DNA from: an uncultured Candidatus Melainabacteria bacterium
GTDB lineage: Bacteria > Cyanobacteriota > Vampirovibrionia > Gastranaerophilales > Gastranaerophilaceae
Assembly (NCBI GenBank): GCA_934754775.1
Contig: CAKVIM010000001.1
Coordinates: 62,001-126,000, forward strand
Reading direction: 5' to 3'
DNA: 64,000 nt
This document shows, piece by piece, positions 28,195 to 36,936 of the stretch (the stretch's first letter is position 1; each line of letters opens with the position of its first letter). Both the position numbers and the translations under genes were made by a program. A model generated the notes under the pieces. The model had not been told where the DNA came from. It worked only from the letters and a program-made list of their open reading frames with translations, and did not search any database.

Positions 28195-28765
28195 TGGTTT
28201 ATTTTGGGGGATAGTTAATTTTGTTGTTGGGCTGAAAGCCCAACCTATTTTTTTCCCTAACGGGTTGAACCTCACCCCACCCCTGTCTTGGATTATTCGG
28301 GGTGTCGGCGGAGTAACGTCCGACCTCCACCTTACGGGCTTACGCCCTACCGAAAATCCGCTCTCCTCTTAGGAGAGGGAGCAGTCGTTCGTGAGCTTTG
28401 CGAACATTACGAATGCGGGTGAGGTTCAATCTAATTTACCCTAGCGGGGTGAACCCTCACCCGTTTTTCTAATGTTCAAGCATAGCTTTCACATTGAAAA
28501 ACTACCCTCTCTCTTGACCAGCTCACGTTAAACGAGCACGCTCACGCTTCAGCTCTCTGTTCGTTGGTAGCTCCCTTGGAGAGGGTGCAGTACTTGATTG
28601 AACGCTACTTGCGTACCCTCGCCTTGCAGGAGAGGGCAGGGTGAGGTGTCAGCCCGTTAGGGAAATATTTTAAACAATTTTCCACTTTCCATTTTCCATT
28701 ACTCCCCCACTCCCAACAAGTAGTCCCACGCCCCACCAAATATATTTACCCCCCCCATTTACCCC
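28195..28765. repeat. Largest composite intergenic repeat with one terminal arm
   Basis: Includes GTTGGGCTGAAAGCCCAACC, the block ACGGGCTTACGCCCTACCGA, the module GTGAGCTTTGCGAACATTAC, the segment CCTCACCCGTTTTTCTAATG and an inverted pair of CCCTCTC blocks. At the right end (about 28672-28765) is the same arm as in the 3881-4260 element, ending in C runs. The matching left arm is missing. No gene in 28147-28842. Confidence 0.7.
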
Positions 28766-28792
28766 CTCACTAAATAAAAATAGCCAAATGGC

Positions 28793-28821
28793 TTGTGGTT
28801 ATGTATTTTTTATAGTAAGAT
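28793..28821 (+). promoter_or_regulatory. Sigma-70-type promoter of the engB/coaX operon
   Basis: TTGTGG (28793-28798), 17-bp spacer, TAAGAT (28816-28821), with a short leader containing AAAAAGG. Confidence 0.55.
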
Positions 28822-28842
28822 TAGAAAAAGGTCGGATGAAAT

Positions 28843-29091
28843 ATGAATATATTTAAGACATTTGAAATTTTTCTAAAAGAACCCCTTAGCATACTGAGGG
28901 ATAATTTTATTCAAATTGTCAGCATCCAAACCGAAAACATTTTTGAGCAGAAACCGTCAATCGACGTAAGCATGCTCAAAAACAAGGTTCAGATGACAGT
29001 TGTAAACAACGAAAAACTGTACAAGCTTCTTTCAATTGTTAACCACAGGGCTGAAACTAAAAATAAGGAAAAGGAACATGAAACAGCTTAA
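28843..29091 (+). CDS. Unknown 82-residue protein, first gene of the engB operon
   Basis: A hydrophobic/aromatic first half (MNIFKTFEIFLKEPLSIL), then a charged C-terminus. No signal peptide or known domain. Its end overlaps the start of engB by 14 bp, which supports it being translated. Confidence 0.6.
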   Translation: MNIFKTFEIFLKEPLSILRDNFIQIVSIQTENIFEQKPSIDVSMLKNKVQMTVVNNEKLYKLLSIVNHRAETKNKEKEHETA

Positions 29092-29653
29092 TGCCGATTT
29101 TATAATAAGTGCAGAAAAACTTTCGCAATGTCCTGATTTTCCGTTTCCGGAATTCCCACTTTTGGGACGTTCTAATGTCGGAAAATCTTCCTTTATCAAT
29201 GCTTTGTGTAATAACAAAAAATTGGCAAAAACTTCCAACACTCCGGGGAAAACCAGACTCATCAATTTTTTCAATTTTTCAGACAAATTTATGGTGGCTG
29301 ACCTTCCGGGATACGGTTACGCCAAGGTTTCAAAAGAAGCTCAAGCAAGGTGGCAGAAATATTTAGAAGAATATTTGCTTAATAGAAAACAAATAAAATC
29401 ATTGATACAATTCATTGACGCAAGACACGAAATTCAAAAAAATGATTTTCAAATGCGTGAGTGGGTTGAAGCGTATAATTTGCCAATATTCACAGTACTT
29501 ACAAAGATTGATTATGTTCCAAGAAGCAAACAACAGAGTGTTATAGCACATGTTAAGAAGAGTTTTTCAGGAGAAGTCATACCTTTCAGTGCTGTTGACA
29601 GAAGATATTGTGAAAACATGATTGAATATTTGTTAAATCTATGCCAAAATTAG
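29078..29653 (+). CDS. engB: Ribosome-assembly GTPase EngB/YsxC
   Basis: 191 residues from the ATG at 29078 (AAGGAAAAGG upstream). G1 GRSNVGKSSFINAL (about 27-40), G2/G3 NTPGKTRLINFF and DLPGYGYAKVS, G4 TKID, G5 FSAVD. TrmE-Era family GTPase needed for assembly of the large ribosomal subunit. It overlaps the upstream small gene. Confidence 0.95.
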   Translation: MKQLNADFIISAEKLSQCPDFPFPEFPLLGRSNVGKSSFINALCNNKKLAKTSNTPGKTRLINFFNFSDKFMVADLPGYGYAKVSKEAQARWQKYLEEYLLNRKQIKSLIQFIDARHEIQKNDFQMREWVEAYNLPIFTVLTKIDYVPRSKQQSVIAHVKKSFSGEVIPFSAVDRRYCENMIEYLLNLCQN

Positions 29654-29683
29654 TAGGTAAAAATTTTTACTAGAGGGAATATC

Positions 29684-30613
29684 GTGATTAAAGTTGCAGA
29701 AAAAACCGAATTGAATCAAATTTCATTGACAGGTATTAGGTCATTGGTTTTGTTGGGATTGCTGATTGAAGCTCCTCGTTCATTAGAAGAAATTCGTGAT
29801 GTGTTCACACGAATGAATGTTATGGAAGATTCCAATTCTGATGACATTTTGAGAATCGATTTAAACACATTGAGAACAATGGGTTGTGAGATTACAAGAG
29901 CAAGTGCCAAAACTAATTACAAGTACGTTTTAATAAATCATCCGTTTGCTTTGAACATTACTTCTGAAGAGATTTCAACTATCAGAAAAGTTTACAAAAG
30001 AATTAAAGATAGCGGTAATCTGGTTTTGATGTTCAAATACGACGAACTATTCAAAAAGCTTGCAAACTATGTAAGCGATGTTGAAGTAAAAGAAGAACTT
30101 TATGGCATTTCTGCATTAAAAAGTTACAAAATTAATTTCGTTAAAGAACTTTTTGCAGATTGCAAAGCCGGCAGACAATTGGAATTAATCTACAGAACTC
30201 CGGAAGCTAAAGCCGATGTGGAAAAATCAGTTTCTGCACTTAAGCTTGTTTATCAGAATGATAAACTGTATCTTTACGGATACGACCATTTAAGAAAAGA
30301 ATCTGTAATTCTCAACGTTAAGCGAATCAGAGCAGTTCTTTCTCGCTCAAGCCGCAACGGAGAACTTAATGTTGAACCTATGCATGTTCAATTTTTCTTA
30401 AAGAGTTTTGGAGTATCTGAAATCGAAGAAAACGAAAACGTTATTGAAACCCAAAAAGACGGAGTTTTGGTAGAAGGCTCTTACCACAACGAGTTCGTAG
30501 CTATGCAAAGAATCTTGTCATTCGGCTCCGCTTGCACCGTTAGTACTCCAAAAGATTTTAAACAAAAAGTTATACAAAAACTAAAAGATATGAGGAAAGT
30601 TTATCATGAGTAA
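29684..30613 (+). CDS. WYL-domain transcriptional regulator 1
   Basis: 309 residues from a GTG, with AGAGGGAA upstream. Residues about 15-85 are a winged-helix-like region; residues about 165-235 hold a WYL-type core (LVYQNDKLYLYGYDHLRKE). WYL regulators sense ligands or single-stranded nucleic acid and often act in DNA-damage or defence control. It overlaps a second related gene by 8 bp. A paired arrangement like actinobacterial PafB/PafC is possible. Confidence 0.75.
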   Translation: MIKVAEKTELNQISLTGIRSLVLLGLLIEAPRSLEEIRDVFTRMNVMEDSNSDDILRIDLNTLRTMGCEITRASAKTNYKYVLINHPFALNITSEEISTIRKVYKRIKDSGNLVLMFKYDELFKKLANYVSDVEVKEELYGISALKSYKINFVKELFADCKAGRQLELIYRTPEAKADVEKSVSALKLVYQNDKLYLYGYDHLRKESVILNVKRIRAVLSRSSRNGELNVEPMHVQFFLKSFGVSEIEENENVIETQKDGVLVEGSYHNEFVAMQRILSFGSACTVSTPKDFKQKVIQKLKDMRKVYHE

Positions 30614-31469
30614 ATTATCAATTAAGAAAAATTTATCCTCTATGCAAGTACTAAAAACTTTGCAAGTATTATTGCAAGGTAATTTTACTATGCAAGAATT
30701 AATAGAAAAACTTAACAAAAACGAACCAGAACCTATTTTTAATAACAGCGTAATCAGTAAATATATCAACACTTGCAGATACTGCGGAATTGATATCCCT
30801 AAGATTCATAACAAATATTTCGTAGCAAGTATGCCATTCGGCTTAGAACTAACGAATGAGGATATCGATTTAATCGAAAATTTGCAAAATATTGTTAAGA
30901 CAGAAATGTCAGACAAAAACAACAAAGTGTTTGATGAATTTGTAGAAAAAATCAATCGATATTCAAACAAAAAAATTGCTCGTGTCGAAAAAGACTGCTC
31001 ACCTGCAACTGTTGAACTTTTTGAGAACGCCGTAAGAGATAGAAGAAAAATCAAACTTATGTTCAAAAACAGACAAGAAATGATTTGTATTCCACTCAAA
31101 ATGGTAGAAAACAAAGGCAAAACTTTCTTCAATGTATTCTTCAAAAATCGAGAAAGAATGATTGCTTCAGAAAGAATTTCCGGTATTCAAGCTTTGAGCG
31201 ATAAATTTGTCGGCAGCTTTAATGACACAGCTGTAATCTTTGAACTGAGCGGCGAATTAGCAACAAGATACACTATAAGAGAAAATGAACAGCTTATTGC
31301 GAACGATGGTGACACAATCACAATCTCTAATCGTGGCGAAAACAAAGAAATCTTGTTTGCAAGATTACTCAGATATGATGATAAGTGCAAAATCATCACA
31401 CCAAAGAGCTACAAAGAAGAAATGGCACATATTATAGACAGTGCTCTTCAAAATTACGGAGAGGTGTAA
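30606..31469 (+). CDS. WYL-domain-like regulator 2
   Basis: 287 residues, paralogous in layout to the upstream gene: N-terminal helix-turn-helix-like region (MQELIEKLNKNEPEPIFNNS, about 34-53), central helical linker, and a C-terminal WYL-like barrel (RRKIKLMFKNRQEMICIPL) whose W-Y-L signature is eroded. Its stop overlaps the coaX start (TAATG). The pair probably forms a heterodimer (inference). Confidence 0.65.
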   Translation: MSKLSIKKNLSSMQVLKTLQVLLQGNFTMQELIEKLNKNEPEPIFNNSVISKYINTCRYCGIDIPKIHNKYFVASMPFGLELTNEDIDLIENLQNIVKTEMSDKNNKVFDEFVEKINRYSNKKIARVEKDCSPATVELFENAVRDRRKIKLMFKNRQEMICIPLKMVENKGKTFFNVFFKNRERMIASERISGIQALSDKFVGSFNDTAVIFELSGELATRYTIRENEQLIANDGDTITISNRGENKEILFARLLRYDDKCKIITPKSYKEEMAHIIDSALQNYGEV

Positions 31470-32221
31470 TGCTTCTTGCCATTGATATCGGAAACACAAA
31501 CATTACACTTGGCGTGTTTGCAAACGAAAATCTCGTAGAAACATTCCGCTTAGCTTCTGATAGAGAGCTTCCACAAGAGGAATATGAAATATTATTGCAT
31601 TCCTTGTTCAAAAAATACGATATAGATGCATGTATAATAGCTTCTGTAGTGGATGAATTGAACAAACGTGTTAAACAAGCTGCAGATAATGTTTTCCATT
31701 TGAACTCAATTTTACTTTCGTCAAAATTAAATCTTGGAATTAAGTTAAACCTTAAGAACCCGAAAGAAGCCGGTGCCGATAGAATTGCAAACGCTTGCGG
31801 TGCTTACGTATTGTATTCTAAGCCTGCTATCATTGTAGATTTGGGGACGGCAACTACGTTTGACATCCTTGATAAGGACGGCAACTTTATTGGCGGCGTT
31901 ATCATGCCGGGACTTAATCTGCAATTCAGAGCATTGAACAAAAGCACTTCAAAGTTACCACGTATTGAAGCTGATACCGTTGAAAAGGCTATTGGCAACA
32001 ACACGGTTGACGCAATACTTTCAGGTGTAATTCGAGGCTCTGCGTGTGCAATCGAGGGTTTGATTAACCAGTGCGAAAAAGAATTGGGCGAAAAGGCTTG
32101 CATAGTTGCTACAGGCGGTTATTCATCACTTATTGCCAAATACATGACCCGTGAATTTGACTTTGTAAACCCATACTTAACGCTTGAAGGCCTAAGATTT
32201 TTATATGAGTTGAATAAATAA
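31469..32221 (+). CDS. coaX: Type III pantothenate kinase
   Basis: 250 residues from the ATG at 31469 (GGAGAGG upstream). ASKHA-fold motifs: MLLAIDIGNTNITLGVF at the start, GADRIANACGAY (about 98-109), VDLGTATTFDIL (about 122-133), GGVIMPGL. It commits pantothenate to coenzyme A. Last gene of the engB operon, coupled by a TAATG overlap. Confidence 0.95.
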   Translation: MLLAIDIGNTNITLGVFANENLVETFRLASDRELPQEEYEILLHSLFKKYDIDACIIASVVDELNKRVKQAADNVFHLNSILLSSKLNLGIKLNLKNPKEAGADRIANACGAYVLYSKPAIIVDLGTATTFDILDKDGNFIGGVIMPGLNLQFRALNKSTSKLPRIEADTVEKAIGNNTVDAILSGVIRGSACAIEGLINQCEKELGEKACIVATGGYSSLIAKYMTREFDFVNPYLTLEGLRFLYELNK

Positions 32222-32304
32222 GACTAACTATTGACAAACTATAAAAAATCGTAAACAATAAAGAAGCAGGGTGGCACTTCGCTAAAAGTGCCGTATAATC
32301 CCCG

Positions 32305-32382
32305 CTATGATGAAAGTAATTTTAATGCTATTACTACATTTGCAAATGCTAGTAAAAAATAGGTGGATAAGTTCCTTTTCAT
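32305..32382 (-). CDS. Small hydrophobic peptide, putative type I toxin, copy 3
   Basis: 25 residues starting MKRNLSTYF, with core LLAFANVVIALKLL, clearly related to the core of copy 2 (LLLAFSIAVIAL). The ATG lies in the loop of the glnA terminator and the AGGTGG that would serve as ribosome site lies in its stem. No separate toxin promoter is visible, so expression would need read-through from glnA. Either a decaying or a rewired copy. Confidence 0.45.
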   Translation of the reverse strand: MKRNLSTYFLLAFANVVIALKLLSS

Positions 32383-32403
32383 AAAGACTTATCCACCTAT
32401 TTT
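32356..32403. terminator. Bidirectional terminator between coaX and glnA
   Basis: AAAATAGGTGGATAAGT (32356-32372) pairs perfectly with 32387-32403 across a 14-nt loop. A and T runs on either side allow termination in both directions. Confidence 0.85.
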
Positions 32404-32422
32404 ATTATCTTATTTATCCCAA

Positions 32423-33784
32423 TTAGTATCTTGCCAAATATTTATCGATTTCCCATTGAGAAACATAAGTTCTGAAAGAATCCCATTCGATTTCTTTTGC
32501 AGTCATGAACTCATCAACAATGTGTGAGCCGAGTGCAGTTTTGGCAATAAGAGATTTATCCATATGATAAAGTGCTTCTTTCAAACTTCCCGGTAAAGAT
32601 TCAATCTTCATTTTCTTTCTTTCTTTATCAGAAAGTTTGTAAATATTAGCTTCTACAGGTTTTGGCGGTTCGATTTTGTTTCTTACGCCATCAAGACAAG
32701 CCGCAAGAATTGTTGCAAAAGCCAAATACGGGTTACAACTTGGATCTGGAGAACGAAGTTCTACACGAGTTGACATACCACGCTTAGCAGGAACTCTCAA
32801 CAACGCACTTCTGTTTGCCAAAGACCAAGCCATGTATACAGGAGCTTCATACCCGGGAACCAATCTCTTGTAGCTGTTTACCGTCGGATTCAAAATTGCG
32901 GTAATGCTTTTGATATGCTTCAACAGGCCGCCGATAGCGTATCTTGCAGTATCAGAAAGTTGGTATTCTGCTTTTTTATCATAGAATGCGTTTTTGCCGT
33001 CTTTGAATAATGAGATATTGCAGTGCATGCCGGAACCATTGATTCCGAAAACAGGCTTTGGCATAAATGTTGCGTGCAAACCATATTGAGCAGCAACAGC
33101 CTTAACTGCGATTCTGAATGTTGCAACATTATCTGCTGTAGTTAAGATATCTGAGTATTTGAAATCGACTTCGTGCTGACCGTCTGCGACTTCGTGGTGA
33201 GAAGCTTCGATATCAAAATCCATTTCCTGCAAAGTACTTACAATATCAGAACGAACTGCTTCGCCCAAATCGTCCGGCCCAACATCATAATAACCTGCTC
33301 TATCGTGAGTTTTTGTAGTAACTCTGCCTTCCTCATCACGTTCAAATAAAAAGAATTCGGCTTCCGGCCCAACATTCATTGAAAAACCGAGTTTCTTTGC
33401 TTCTGCCATAAGTCGTTTCAAATTACATCTAGGGCAGCCTTCGAACGGTGTGCCGTCTGAATTGTGAATATCACAAATCAATCTTGCAGAATTTTTTCCG
33501 TCATGTTCTTGCCAAGGTAAAATTTGGAATGTGTTTTTGTCCGGATAGAAATACATATCAGATGTTTCGATATTTCTAAAACCCTTGATTGAAGAACCAT
33601 CAAGCATTATTTCATTATTCAAAACCCTGTCGATGTGTTCTGAAGGAACTGCCATATTCTTAACTTGACCATTGATATCAACGAATTGAAGCTTGATAAA
33701 CTGAACATTGTATTCTTCAATCAATTTCTTGATATCTTCGTCTGTATAATTTTGTCCGCTTAGCGGTTGATGTTGAAAATTCAT
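32423..33784 (-). CDS. glnA: Glutamine synthetase, type I
   Basis: 453 residues from the ATG at 33784 (GAGGAGAG upstream). Motifs: DGSSIKGF (about 62-69), NVGPEAEFFLFE (about 128-139), GINGSGMHCNISLF (about 250-263), NPTVNSYKRLVPGYEAP (about 305-321). The tail matches short GSI-alpha enzymes. The adenylylation region of GSI-beta (NLYDLP) is not evident, so feedback control without adenylylation is likely (inference). Confidence 0.95.
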   Translation of the reverse strand: MNFQHQPLSGQNYTDEDIKKLIEEYNVQFIKLQFVDINGQVKNMAVPSEHIDRVLNNEIMLDGSSIKGFRNIETSDMYFYPDKNTFQILPWQEHDGKNSARLICDIHNSDGTPFEGCPRCNLKRLMAEAKKLGFSMNVGPEAEFFLFERDEEGRVTTKTHDRAGYYDVGPDDLGEAVRSDIVSTLQEMDFDIEASHHEVADGQHEVDFKYSDILTTADNVATFRIAVKAVAAQYGLHATFMPKPVFGINGSGMHCNISLFKDGKNAFYDKKAEYQLSDTARYAIGGLLKHIKSITAILNPTVNSYKRLVPGYEAPVYMAWSLANRSALLRVPAKRGMSTRVELRSPDPSCNPYLAFATILAACLDGVRNKIEPPKPVEANIYKLSDKERKKMKIESLPGSLKEALYHMDKSLIAKTALGSHIVDEFMTAKEIEWDSFRTYVSQWEIDKYLARY

Positions 33785-33815
33785 AAACTCTCCTCTTCTT
33801 TGTCCAATTCTTAAA

Positions 33816-33850
33816 CTCACTTTATATTATTTTTTTTGATTGGTCAATAG
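33816..33850 (-). promoter_or_regulatory. Sigma-70-type promoter of glnA
   Basis: Minus strand: TTGACC followed by an A-rich spacer and TATAAAGT, the TAAAGT being 17 bp downstream. About 30 nt of leader precede the Shine-Dalgarno. Confidence 0.55.
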
Positions 33851-33899
33851 TTTTGTTATTAAGAATTTATTAAATTTGATGTATAATACACAAGTAGCT

Positions 33900-34811
33900 A
33901 TGGACAACCAAGAAAAACAATATATCGAAGATTTTAAAACATATTTAACCGTCGAGAAGAACTTTTCAGAACATACTTTGGCTGCGTATGCCTCTGATAT
34001 TGTAAGCTTCATTCTCTGGCTTGATAATATGAGCTGCACAAAAGCAGATTTTGATAAACTTAGAGAGTATTTGCATTTTATCCAAAGATTTGATTACAAA
34101 AAAACAACAATTGCACGCAAAATTGCATCTATAAGGACTTTTTACAAGTTTTTATACAGAGAAAGATATATTGATTCAAACCCTGCAATCTCTTTATCTG
34201 CACCAAAACGTCCAAAGTCTTTGCCAAAATTTTTGACACCGGAAGAAGTTGAACAAATTTTAAACAATGTAAAAATCGACACTCCGGCAGGTTTTAGAAA
34301 CCGTGTTATACTTGAACTTTTGTGGGCAACCGGCATGCGTGTTTCAGAGTTGAGCAATCTTAATTTTGGCGATTTGAACCTCGAAGAAAACGAAATCAGA
34401 GTTTTTGGTAAAGGTGCAAAAGAAAGAATTGTGCTTATGTCAGACCGTGCAAAAGGTTATCTAAAGCAATATATTAATTCGGCCAGAAAACTTATCGCAC
34501 CTGAATATAACACGGGCGAGGTTAATGACGAATCACCGCTATTTATTAATAACACAGGATTTAGGCTTCAAAACAAAACAATTAGAAAAGTTATAAACGA
34601 AACCGTGGAAAAAATCGAACTCCCGAAAAAAGTCACACCGCACGTTTTCAGACACAGCTTTGCGACAAAACTTATTGAAAACGGAGCTGATTTAAGAGTC
34701 GTACAGGAGCTTCTCGGGCATGCCGGAATCTCCAATACGCAAATTTACACACATATCTCTATGAAACACATGCGAGATGTTTACGAAACAGCTCACCCGC
34801 ACGGAAACTAA
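33900..34811 (+). CDS. Tyrosine recombinase of the XerC/XerD type
   Basis: 303 residues from the ATG at 33900. N-terminal SAM-like core-binding domain; catalytic residues visible as ATGMRVSEL (Arg), HVFRHSFATKL (His-x-x-Arg) and LLGHAGISNTQIYTHIS (His and the Tyr nucleophile). Length matches chromosome dimer-resolving Xer proteins. TATAAT lies at 33882-33887, so the leader is only about 6 nt and no Shine-Dalgarno is visible. XerC and XerD cannot be told apart from one sequence. Confidence 0.9.
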   Translation: MDNQEKQYIEDFKTYLTVEKNFSEHTLAAYASDIVSFILWLDNMSCTKADFDKLREYLHFIQRFDYKKTTIARKIASIRTFYKFLYRERYIDSNPAISLSAPKRPKSLPKFLTPEEVEQILNNVKIDTPAGFRNRVILELLWATGMRVSELSNLNFGDLNLEENEIRVFGKGAKERIVLMSDRAKGYLKQYINSARKLIAPEYNTGEVNDESPLFINNTGFRLQNKTIRKVINETVEKIELPKKVTPHVFRHSFATKLIENGADLRVVQELLGHAGISNTQIYTHISMKHMRDVYETAHPHGN

Positions 34812-35195
34812 TTATTTTTTCTTGACAAAAAAGTCTTTAATTTTGTTATAATTCTTGACGCAGAATTCTTTTGCACTTTTGCACCATTTATAACAAGGCT
34901 CTGTAATTTTATTAGAATTTTTCAACAAATCCTTAAGCTTGCCGTCTTTTAGTTTGCCAACCGCACCGGTTTTGTGTGCGTAACCCAAACCGCCAATAAC
35001 CAAACCTGCAGCAGCAAGAGTCATAACTAATCCGCCAAACCAAGATGATTCCTTTTTCTCCTCTTTTCCGCGGAAGGAAACCGTATCAGGGGCTTGTTCC
35101 GGAAGTTGAACAGGTGCTTCATAACGTCTTTGCGGCGTTAATTCTCGTTTTGCAACACTACCTGCAGTTTCACCGTTAAATGATACATTATACAT
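34812..35195 (-). CDS. Lineage-specific membrane protein with two SF-x-G motifs
   Basis: 127 residues, Shine-Dalgarno GGAGG. It opens MYNVSFNGE and has a second copy of the motif (VSFRGK, about 39-44) just before one membrane helix (about 52-72). The C-terminal part is Lys-rich with two Cys. The arrangement of tag, disordered Pro/Glu linker and membrane anchor is like the AAA+ leaders. Unknown role. Confidence 0.7.
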   Translation of the reverse strand: MYNVSFNGETAGSVAKRELTPQRRYEAPVQLPEQAPDTVSFRGKEEKKESSWFGGLVMTLAAAGLVIGGLGYAHKTGAVGKLKDGKLKDLLKNSNKITEPCYKWCKSAKEFCVKNYNKIKDFFVKKK

Positions 35196-35222
35196 AACAA
35201 ACCTCCTAGTTTTGCCTTCTAC

Positions 35223-35299
35223 TACATGAAAAACATGTTTTTCGGAAAAATTGCCATTTTCGTAGTTGGCGTCCCATTTTTGTTACAAATGTTTACAAT
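35223..35299 (-). promoter_or_regulatory. GGCAATTTTT promoter with a perfect HLR1-like repeat
   Basis: Minus strand: GGCAATTTTT (35246-35255), 17 bp, CATGTA (35223-35228). On the plus strand GTTACAAATGTTTACAAT (35282-35299) matches HLR1 at all positions, but it is inverted relative to this promoter and 26 bp upstream of it. Confidence 0.55.
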
Positions 35300-35317
35300 T
35301 CAAATAAATTTTGTTGG

Positions 35318-35953
35318 TTATAATGCAGTTTTACGTTTGTATTCTAACTGCTTCTTGATACAAATTTGAGAAATCACATCCACATCACTTTCCGGCATGT
35401 TTATGAATCTGAAAGCTGCTTTTTGAATGCCATCTTCTGTATCCGTTCTAACATATTCAGCTTTTGCTTTAATGTTTTTCGGGCTAAACAAAATATCAAT
35501 AATCACCGGTTCAGTCGGAGCAATTTTGACATTAAGCTCTAATCTCACACCATTTGCTGATATATCATGCGTTTTACAAGAAAGAATGTGTTTTTGTCCA
35601 TTTTCATAATAAGAAAGAATTGCATCCTCTTTTATTTTTACCCTGAAATATTCTCTGTTTTGCTGATACTCAAGCCCGTCCGGAGTTCTGAGTCCAAAAA
35701 ACATATACGGCTCATCATTTTCTATATATTTTAGAGTCGTACTTGTCCTATATAATCCGCTATCGCATACAAAGCTTAATGCCACATCTTGCGGAGTTTT
35801 AATTGCCGGTAACTCTTCAAATTTTGCACACGCAAAGATTTCACGCTCACCCATTCTTTTTATTGCGGCCTTTGTGCAATGAACATTTCCGTTGTAATCT
35901 TTATAAACTATTTTTATATAATTTATACTATCCAAATTTAGATTAAATTTCAT
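35318..35953 (-). CDS. PilZ-domain c-di-GMP receptor, YcgR-like
   Basis: 211 residues. The C-terminal PilZ domain shows the ligand-binding pieces EYFRVKI (for the RxxxR motif) at about 101-107 and HDISANGVRLEL (D-x-S-x-x-G) at about 131-142. The N-terminal 95 residues form a YcgR-N-like barrel. In flagellated bacteria such proteins slow the motor by contacting FliG/MotA, which fits the flagellar genes in this window. The mRNA is predicted leaderless. Confidence 0.82.
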   Translation of the reverse strand: MKFNLNLDSINYIKIVYKDYNGNVHCTKAAIKRMGEREIFACAKFEELPAIKTPQDVALSFVCDSGLYRTSTTLKYIENDEPYMFFGLRTPDGLEYQQNREYFRVKIKEDAILSYYENGQKHILSCKTHDISANGVRLELNVKIAPTEPVIIDILFSPKNIKAKAEYVRTDTEDGIQKAAFRFINMPESDVDVISQICIKKQLEYKRKTAL

Positions 35954-35966
35954 ACCTTAGATTATA
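35954..35966 (-). promoter_or_regulatory. Leaderless -10 box of the PilZ gene
   Basis: Minus strand TATAAT (35961-35966), 7 nt before the ATG at 35953. Confidence 0.6.
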
Positions 35967-35980
35967 ACATATTTTTTGAG

Positions 35981-35992
35981 TATAATTGAAGT
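35981..35992 (+). promoter_or_regulatory. Leaderless -10 box of the HAD gene
   Basis: TATAAT (35981-35986), exactly 6 nt before the ATG at 35993; no Shine-Dalgarno. Confidence 0.7.
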
Positions 35993-36676
35993 ATGAAGGG
36001 TATTATTTTTGATTTTAACGGAACATTATATTGGGATTCAAAGCTTCATTATGATGCTTGGCGTGAATTTTCCAAAAAACTCAGAGGCACAGCATTTACG
36101 GATGAAGAAATGCGTGACAAAATGTTCGGACACACAAATGAGGACATTATTGAGTACGCAATCGGTAAAAAACCGACTCCTGAAATGGTGGAAAAGTATG
36201 CGAAAGAAAAAGAATCGCTTTATCGTAAAGAGTGCTTAAAAGATAGAGCTAATTTCAAACTTGCCCCTGGAGCAATTGAATTTTTGAATTTTTTAAAAGA
36301 AAACAATATCCCGAGAACCATTGCTACTATGTCGGAATGGGATAATGTCGAATTTTATATACGTGAATTTCAACTCGCAAACTGGTTTGACTTAGACAAG
36401 ATTGTATACTCAAACGGCAAAATCCCAGGAAAACCTGCTCCTGATATTTTTGAAATCGCAGCAAAAAAAATAAATTTAGCTCCTAAAGATTGTATCGTAG
36501 TAGAAGATGCAATTGCAGGAATTAATGCCGCAAAATCGGCAGGTATCGGTAAAATTATTGCGATTGCATCACTTGAACCGATTGAATTCTATCAAAACAT
36601 GCAAGGCGTAAGTCAAATTATCAAGAATTTTGATGAAATAGATAGAAACATGTTTAGTCTTTTGGCGAAAAAGTAA
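35993..36676 (+). CDS. HAD-superfamily hydrolase, phosphoglucomutase-like
   Basis: 227 residues. Motif I is FDFNGTLYWDS: the nucleophile Asp7 is present but the second Asp of DxDGT is Asn9. A helical cap follows (about 15-85). Motif II is TMSEW (about 109-113); motif III/IV region PGKPAPDIFEIA and CIVVEDAIAGINAAKSAG (about 164-181). It resembles beta-phosphoglucomutase-type HADs. Loss of the general acid/base Asp suggests a different or weakened chemistry. The mRNA is predicted leaderless. Confidence 0.85.
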   Translation: MKGIIFDFNGTLYWDSKLHYDAWREFSKKLRGTAFTDEEMRDKMFGHTNEDIIEYAIGKKPTPEMVEKYAKEKESLYRKECLKDRANFKLAPGAIEFLNFLKENNIPRTIATMSEWDNVEFYIREFQLANWFDLDKIVYSNGKIPGKPAPDIFEIAAKKINLAPKDCIVVEDAIAGINAAKSAGIGKIIAIASLEPIEFYQNMQGVSQIIKNFDEIDRNMFSLLAKK

Positions 36677-36912
36677 GCACCCTTTCGGGCTGACACCTCA
36701 CCCGCATTCGTAACGTTCGCAAAGCTCACTAACGACTGCTCCCTCTCCTCTAAGGAGAGGGGATTTTCGGTAGGGCGTAAGCCCGTAAGGTGTCGGTCGG
36801 ACGTTACTCCGCCGACACCCCGAATAATCCAAGACAGGGGTGGGGTGAGGTGTTAGCCCGAAAGGGTAATCTTTGAAAAACTCCCCTCTCCAACTGGCGA
36901 GGGGAAAACTTG
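36677..36912. repeat. Composite intergenic repeat
   Basis: Contains CTTTCGGGCTGACACCTCAC, GTAACGTTCGCAAAGCTCAC, GGTAGGGCGTAAGCCCGTAA, GTAACGTCCG and CCCCTGTCTTGGATTATTCGG in reverse, that is, the same modules as at 28195-28765 in opposite orientation. Confidence 0.65.
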
Positions 36913-36936
36913 TATTAACTAAACTGCTTTAGCACC

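Larger units (their letters stand above)
32231..32403 (+). ncRNA. Antisense RNA, putative antitoxin, copy 3
   Basis: TTGACA (32231-32236), 17 bp, AACAAT (32254-32259); RNA from about 32265. It shares the GCAGGGTGGCACT...AGTGCC hairpin (32273-32292) with the two loci near 16.3 kb. It runs opposite the 25-residue ORF and would end at the inverted repeat 32356-32403. Confidence 0.5.

Noticed and set aside
33900..34811. Phage or integron integrase reading of the tyrosine recombinase
   Set aside because: Length and motifs fit housekeeping Xer proteins; no attachment site, phage gene or gene cassette is nearby.
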